This document shows positions 41,898 through 45,692 of a stretch of 45,692 bases of DNA, piece after piece. Source of the stretch: Flavobacteriales bacterium (GTDB lineage Bacteria > Bacteroidota > Bacteroidia > Flavobacteriales_D > CAJJDF01); the NCBI GenBank assembly GCA_020630395.1, contig JAHDBM010000021.1, positions 1 through 45,692 on the forward strand, read 5' to 3'. Position 1 is the first letter of the stretch. Every line of letters begins with the position of its first letter. A model generated the notes under the pieces. That model saw only the letters and a program-made list of their open reading frames with translations, searched no databases and was not told the origin of the DNA. The position numbers were made by a program, and so were the translations under genes.

Positions 41898-43106
41898 TTA
41901 ACACAATCCTTTAGCGGCAAAATAAGCAGTAGTCCATGCTGCTTGAAAATTATAACCGCCAGTAATACCATCAATGTCTAATATTTCTCCAGTGAAATGA
42001 AGGTTTGGAACGACTTTGCTTTCCATTGTTTTAAAATTAATATCGTCTAAACTTATTCCACCACAAGTAACAAATTCTTCTTTAAAAGTAGTTTTACCAT
42101 TAGCTTCATAACAATCATGCGCTAGCACTTGTACTATCTTGTTAATCCCCTTTTTTCCAAGTTCCATCCATTTTTTATCGGGGTTCAGCTCAACTTTTTC
42201 TAATAAAAACCTCCATAGCCTATCTTGTAATCCATAAGGACGGTAATTGCTTAGTTTTTTACTACTGTGTTCTTCACTTATTTTATAAATTTCTTCATAA
42301 ATAAGCTGTTCATTTTTTTGATCTATCCAATTAACTTGTACTGTAAACTCATAGTTGTTTTTAGCAAGAATTCTAGCACCAAAGGCCGATAATTTAAGTA
42401 TCGCAGGTCCGCTCATGCCCCAATGAGTAATTAATAATGGCCCATTTGATTTAAGTTTAGTACCCTGGATACTTACTTGTGTGTTTTCTACTACAATCCC
42501 CATTAGTTTAGTAATGGGTTCTTGTGGCATATTAAAGGTAAATAAAGAGGGTAGGGGTTGTACGATCTTATGCCCTATTTCTTTTAGCCAATTAAGTTGA
42601 GACTCTTTTGGAGCACCACCAGTAGCAACTATTACCTTGTCGAATGTTTTACTGTGATTAGCAAATTCAAGTTTTATTCCCTCATCAGTGGGGGTTAGTT
42701 TAGTTACGGGCATAGAAGTTTCAATTGCAATGCCTTTTGATTTGACTTCGTTTAAAAAACAATCAATAATAACTTGAGAATCTTGAGCCACTGGAAATAC
42801 ACATCCATCTGGTTGTGTTGTTAACGGAACATGTCGCTCCTCAAACCATTTTATTACATGTTGGTTATTAAAAGTTCCAAATGCTTTTCTAAGTTTTTTG
42901 CTCCCTCTGGGGTATGCTTCTGCTAATTCTTTAATGGAAGTTGTTCCATTGGTAACATTGCATCTTCCTCCTCCCGATATTTTTACTTTTGCGAGTAGTT
43001 TTTTCGATTTTTCGAAAATAGTTACTTTAGCATTTGGATGAAATTCTTTTACCCATATTGCCGAATAAAACCCAGCTGCTCCACCACCAATAACTGCTAC
43101 TTTCAT
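41898..43106 (-). CDS. HI0933/YhiN-family NAD(P)/FAD-dependent oxidoreductase
   Basis: The 402-residue flavoprotein begins MKVAVIGGGAAGFYSAIWVKE, the FAD-binding Rossmann motif. It also has the family segments KVKISGGGRCNVTNG, VIVATGG, THWGMSGPAILKLS and the C-terminal FVTCGGISLDDINFKTMESK...GEILDIDGITGGYNFQAAWTTAYFAAKG. Substrate and physiological role of this family are not settled. Its start overlaps the metallophosphoesterase stop by 4 nt, so the two are translationally coupled. Confidence 0.93.
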   Translation of the reverse strand: MKVAVIGGGAAGFYSAIWVKEFHPNAKVTIFEKSKKLLAKVKISGGGRCNVTNGTTSIKELAEAYPRGSKKLRKAFGTFNNQHVIKWFEERHVPLTTQPDGCVFPVAQDSQVIIDCFLNEVKSKGIAIETSMPVTKLTPTDEGIKLEFANHSKTFDKVIVATGGAPKESQLNWLKEIGHKIVQPLPSLFTFNMPQEPITKLMGIVVENTQVSIQGTKLKSNGPLLITHWGMSGPAILKLSAFGARILAKNNYEFTVQVNWIDQKNEQLIYEEIYKISEEHSSKKLSNYRPYGLQDRLWRFLLEKVELNPDKKWMELGKKGINKIVQVLAHDCYEANGKTTFKEEFVTCGGISLDDINFKTMESKVVPNLHFTGEILDIDGITGGYNFQAAWTTAYFAAKGLC

Positions 43107-44263
43107 TTCTTTAATTGATAACTAAAAAGTTCAACTTCCTTGTTAACTTCGTCAATGGTAGAGAAGGTAACATAGATAGAACCGTCTCTGTACTGGTCTA
43201 TTCTTGCTAATCCTTCTTCTTTAGATACAAATAACGCATCTTTTCCTTTTCTTAATGGAGATGTTTTGCATGCCGTGCCGCTTACTATTTGGTAAACATT
43301 ATTCTTTTTTGATAGTTGTAGACTATGTTCATGACCGGCAACAAAAACAATGTTATTATGATGTTTTACATTAGCTAATATTTCCCTTTTAAGGGATTTA
43401 TAATGTTTGTTAGATAAATCTTGTCGTGAAGCACCTAACATTCTTCCTACAGGATAAATGGAGCCAATTACAGGTAAGGGAACGTATAACCATTTCTTTA
43501 CCATAAGCAATGGAAAAATATGATCTTTTACCGGAAAGTATCCGCCATGACCACCATTGGTATATAGTGGATGATGCATAGCTATTATAATTGTTTTGTC
43601 TTCGTTATCAGTAATCGTTTGCTGTAAGTTAGCTAAAAATTGATCTTTATTTTTTGAGTTACATGGACTGTTTTCGCCTGCTGGTTTTTCATGTTTATGT
43701 AACCACCATTCTGAGTCGATTACTAAAAGTAGTAAGTTTTCGTTTAAACTAATTGATATAGGACCTGGACACCCATTTTTTGGTAAAAAGGTTGAATCGC
43801 CTAAATAGTTTTCTACGTATAACTGTTCATTTTTTACCTGAGCTAAACCTCCTTTTTTGCTCATGTTCCAATCATGATTTCCTGGAATCATAATTTTGAT
43901 GCCTTCATGATCTTTAACTGTTTGTAATTGTGTTTTAAGTCTTCTTTCTGCTTCTGGGTATGATTGGTCTTCATTAGAAGGCAGCCCATATTGATAAATG
44001 TTATCTCCCAAAAATAGAACTGTTTTTTGTTTAGCGTTTAGCTTGTTATCAGTTAAATGATTTGATAAAATTTGGTGAGCAGGCTCTATGTGTTTAGTAA
44101 GTGGTTTTCCTCCATCACCTAGCAAATAAATAGAATGCTCTAGTTCTTTGTTAGGAATATTAACAGATAAAACCTCTTTTTTTATCCATGATTGTTGAAC
44201 TCCGCAACTGGTAATGATAAAAAGACTAAATATTAAAAGCGTTTTATTTAATAAGTTTAGCAT
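43103..44263 (-). CDS. calcineurin-like metallophosphoesterase lipoprotein
   Basis: The 386-residue protein has a lipoprotein signal (cysteine at 20 in FIITSCG) and the two-metal phosphoesterase motifs: GD at 49-50 (YLLGDGG), GDN at 86-88 (LFLGDNIYQYG), GNHD at 128-131 (IPGNHDWN), MHHPLY and GHEH (VAGHEHSLQL). It would hydrolyse a phosphoester or related bond in the periplasm; the substrate is unknown. The start overlaps the upstream lipoprotein gene by 20 nt and the stop overlaps the flavoprotein gene by 4 nt. Confidence 0.9.
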   Translation of the reverse strand: MLNLLNKTLLIFSLFIITSCGVQQSWIKKEVLSVNIPNKELEHSIYLLGDGGKPLTKHIEPAHQILSNHLTDNKLNAKQKTVLFLGDNIYQYGLPSNEDQSYPEAERRLKTQLQTVKDHEGIKIMIPGNHDWNMSKKGGLAQVKNEQLYVENYLGDSTFLPKNGCPGPISISLNENLLLLVIDSEWWLHKHEKPAGENSPCNSKNKDQFLANLQQTITDNEDKTIIIAMHHPLYTNGGHGGYFPVKDHIFPLLMVKKWLYVPLPVIGSIYPVGRMLGASRQDLSNKHYKSLKREILANVKHHNNIVFVAGHEHSLQLSKKNNVYQIVSGTACKTSPLRKGKDALFVSKEEGLARIDQYRDGSIYVTFSTIDEVNKEVELFSYQLKK

Positions 44264-44771
44264 CTACAAAGAATTGAGAATATGCAGTAAAATCAACATC
44301 TTGACTTAAAAATTCATCAGTTACCGTTTGAACACGAAGTGTGAATTTATCTTTTTTTATATATTCTTGAAAGTCGCAATGGCTAACATCTAAATCTAAC
44401 GATTTTGAATTTGTGTTTTGGATGTTTGTTTTAAAAGCAAGCTTAATTTCATCTAAGCCATCAGCATTAATATAAATGTTTATGGATTTTAAAAAGTTAA
44501 AGGTTTGAGATGGAGGTGAATCAATTTCAATTCTTAATTTACGTAATTCAATCACTTCAATTAAATCTTTACGTGTATCATTTGATTCGAAAGTAGAGCT
44601 TGAATTAGTTTCCATATCAGGTGAAACCATAATAAAAGGTACACTAATCCCAGTAGAACTTGGAACTGTAAAGGAGGATTCGTAATCTAAATTAAATTGG
44701 GTAAGTTTATTTAGCTTTTTACAGCCAATTGATATACTTATTATAAACGATAAGATTAATAGTTTTTTCAT
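44244..44771 (-). CDS. putative lipoprotein
   Basis: From the ATG at 44771 the product is about 175 residues and starts MKKLLILSFIISISIGC, a lipoprotein signal followed by KKLNKLTQFNLDYESSF. An upstream ATG at 44795 would add MQIVYFCL before this signal and is less likely. The mature part is beta-rich (LRIEIDSPPSQTFNFLKSINIYINADG) with a central acidic region. No family is recognised. It overlaps the phosphoesterase gene by 20 nt. Confidence 0.75.
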   Translation of the reverse strand: MKKLLILSFIISISIGCKKLNKLTQFNLDYESSFTVPSSTGISVPFIMVSPDMETNSSSTFESNDTRKDLIEVIELRKLRIEIDSPPSQTFNFLKSINIYINADGLDEIKLAFKTNIQNTNSKSLDLDVSHCDFQEYIKKDKFTLRVQTVTDEFLSQDVDFTAYSQFFVDAKLIK

Positions 44772-44798
44772 TAAACAAAAGTAAACAATTTGCATAAA

Positions 44799-44829
44799 AA
44801 AAACCGATTGAAAACTTCAATCGGTTTTT
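44799..44829. terminator. intrinsic terminator of the lipocalin-like lipoprotein gene
   Basis: AAAAACCGATTGAA (44799-44812) pairs perfectly with TTCAATCGGTTTTT (44816-44829) over a 3-nt loop. A tracts and T tracts flank it on both strands. It lies 20 nt after the stop of the minus-strand gene at 44849 and is repeated at 45563-45593. Confidence 0.9.
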
Positions 44830-44848
44830 AAATAAGCTTTAATTAAGA

Positions 44849-45283
44849 TTATTTTTGGGTGTAATAAGTTTTATCTCCATCATCATCTTTAGTACCCATT
44901 TCTTTATTTTTTAACAAAATAATTTCTTCTTCGTATTTATCTCCGTCAGAATCAGTAGTTCTTATTTTTTTCTTACCATCAATAAATTCCCAAGTTCCAG
45001 TTTCTGTAGTTGTAGTAGTTGATCCACCAAATGTATAAGTGAAACTATTTTCGTAAGTACCATCTTTTTTAAATTCGATAGAAATAGCATCTCTTTCATC
45101 TTGATCATAAACATAAGTGTCACCATCAGAATCAACTGTTTTATCAATAGTCCAAGTATTAACTAATCTAGCTTTTTTTGTTCTTAAAGACATTCCTGGC
45201 CCTTCTTCGTATTTTTTACAAGATGTACCAAATACCATTGCAAAACCTAATAATGCTACTGTTAATTTTACTGTTTTTTTCAT
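44849..45283 (-). CDS. lipocalin-like lipoprotein
   Basis: The 144-residue product has a lipoprotein signal (MKKTVKLTVALLGFAMVFGTSC, cysteine at 22). A short lipocalin-like barrel sequence follows: RLVNTWTIDKTVDSDGDTYVYDQ, ISIEFKKDGTYENSFTYTFGG, ETGTWEFIDGKKKIRTTDSDG, IILLKNKEMGTKDDDGDKTYYTQK. 'WTI..T' and 'KDGTYE...GTWEF' are typical of lipocalin-like lipoproteins of Bacteroidota. A near-identical second copy begins to appear at 45613. No ligand can be proposed. Confidence 0.85.
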   Translation of the reverse strand: MKKTVKLTVALLGFAMVFGTSCKKYEEGPGMSLRTKKARLVNTWTIDKTVDSDGDTYVYDQDERDAISIEFKKDGTYENSFTYTFGGSTTTTTETGTWEFIDGKKKIRTTDSDGDKYEEEIILLKNKEMGTKDDDGDKTYYTQK

Positions 45284-45612
45284 TTGTTTTGTTTTTTATG
45301 TTTTATGTTATACTCATAAGACAGATAAAAAAATAAATACCCCTACTATATTTGAATTAATTTTATCCAAAATCACAAAATGAGTATTAATTATTTGATT
45401 TTCAATTAAATATATCATGAAAAAAATAACATTTTTTTGGTTTTAATTTTTCATTTATTAAAATTTCTGCAATCTCATATTATGAGGGTGTGAGATTTAA
45501 AAGGAATTAACTGTATAGATTTTGTTAATGTTATAACGCGATTAATGACTTCTACAAAACAAAAAAACCGATTGAAAATTTCAATCGGTTTTTAAGTAAG
45601 CTCTAATTAAGA
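45284..45612. other. intergenic region between the two tandem gene copies
   Basis: These 329 bases contain the presumed promoter of the 44849-45283 gene, A/T tracts, alternative hairpins around 45471-45497 (AATCTCA with TGAGATT, or CTCATA with TATGAG) and the second terminator hairpin. No open frame above about ten codons was found. No TAnnTTTG box was recognised for the minus-strand gene. Confidence 0.55.
45563..45593. terminator. second copy of the lipoprotein-gene terminator
   Basis: AAAAACCGATTGAA (45563-45576) pairs with TTCAATCGGTTTTT (45580-45593). The arms are identical to the copy 764 nt to the left and the loop differs by one base (AAT instead of AAC). It terminates the partial gene at 45613. 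Confidence 0.9.
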
Positions 45613-45692
45613 TTATTTTTGGATGTAATAAGTTTTGTCTCCATCATCATCTTTAGTACCCATTTCTTTATTTTTTAACAAAATAATTTCTT
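45613..45692 (-). CDS. C-terminus of a second, near-identical lipocalin-like lipoprotein (truncated by the window)
   Basis: The stop TAA lies at 45613-45615 and the open frame runs off the right edge. The visible 25 residues end MGTKDDDGDKTYYIQK, identical to the end of the 44849-45283 protein apart from I for T three residues from the end. With the copied terminator this shows a tandem gene duplication with a 764-nt period. Confidence 0.88.
   Translation of the reverse strand, partial: EIILLKNKEMGTKDDDGDKTYYIQK

Noticed and set aside
44776-44783. TACTTTTG on the minus strand as a promoter -7 box for the lipoprotein gene at 44771
   Set aside because: The implied transcription start would fall on or inside the ATG, and the -33 position lies in the terminator hairpin with no TTG.

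Overview
The window looks like a chromosomal segment of an AT-rich marine-type Bacteroidota, probably in the Flavobacteriales. The signs are type IX secretion (T9SS) type B sorting domains, a GWxTD-domain lipoprotein, many 'KK...C' lipoproteins, a carboxypeptidase-regulatory/TonB-dependent receptor, and Bacteroidota-style promoters (TTG about 19 nt from TAnnTTTG). No tRNA, rRNA, CRISPR array, complete prophage or transposase gene was seen.

Layout. 1-4.5 kb: the tail of a T9SS-exported protein, then a 1421-residue mosaic surface protein with YadA-head-like repeats and a phage-tail-like C-terminus, preceded by three 14-bp tandem repeats. 4.5-6.6 kb (minus): a DUF1697 protein and a two-gene 3-hydroxyanthranilate catabolic module (3-HAO dioxygenase and ACMSD). 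6.8-9.6 kb (plus): a putative barrel protein, a small lipoprotein, an ECF sigma factor and a membrane protein resembling an anti-sigma factor fused to a barrel-like domain. 9.6-11.5 kb (minus): a second surface protein, with an S74 chaperone domain. 11.85-14.2 kb (plus): a small CxxC membrane protein, a GWxTD lipoprotein and the 23S rRNA methyltransferase RlmB. 14.2-18.6 kb (minus): a TamB-like protein whose membrane anchor has no ordinary start codon, divergent from tsaD. 19.9-24.5 kb: lipoproteins, an AraC regulator, a TIGR02117/DUF2459 protein, a DUF4349 protein, and a two-gene unit behind an 18-bp perfect palindrome.

24.5-29.8 kb (minus): a large T9SS type B adhesin-like protein, an alpha/beta hydrolase broken by one in-frame TAG, a GNAT acetyltransferase and a barrel protein. 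30.0-34.7 kb (plus): an M16 peptidase lipoprotein, an RluE-like pseudouridine synthase and a solitary AbiTii-domain (abortive-infection type) gene. 35.0-37.6 kb (minus): a TonB-dependent receptor behind a promoter, a TPP riboswitch and a terminator-like hairpin, so it is very probably a thiamine or thiamine-precursor receptor. 37.7-40.5 kb (plus): two lipoproteins carrying TonB C-terminal domains, a small lipoprotein and kbl. 40.7-45.7 kb (minus): a beta-propeller-like protein, an HI0933-family flavoprotein, a metallophosphoesterase, and a lipoprotein gene duplicated in tandem together with its terminator and running off the right edge.

The strongest new-looking items are: the complete thiamine-responsive leader beside two TonB-domain lipoproteins; the orphan AbiTii gene; paired REP-like palindromes whose stems differ but still pair; the in-frame nonsense codons in the hydrolase and in front of the TamB-like gene; and the repeat-rich adhesin with a possible slippage tract at its start codon. 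All functional calls come from reading the sequence; no database search was run.
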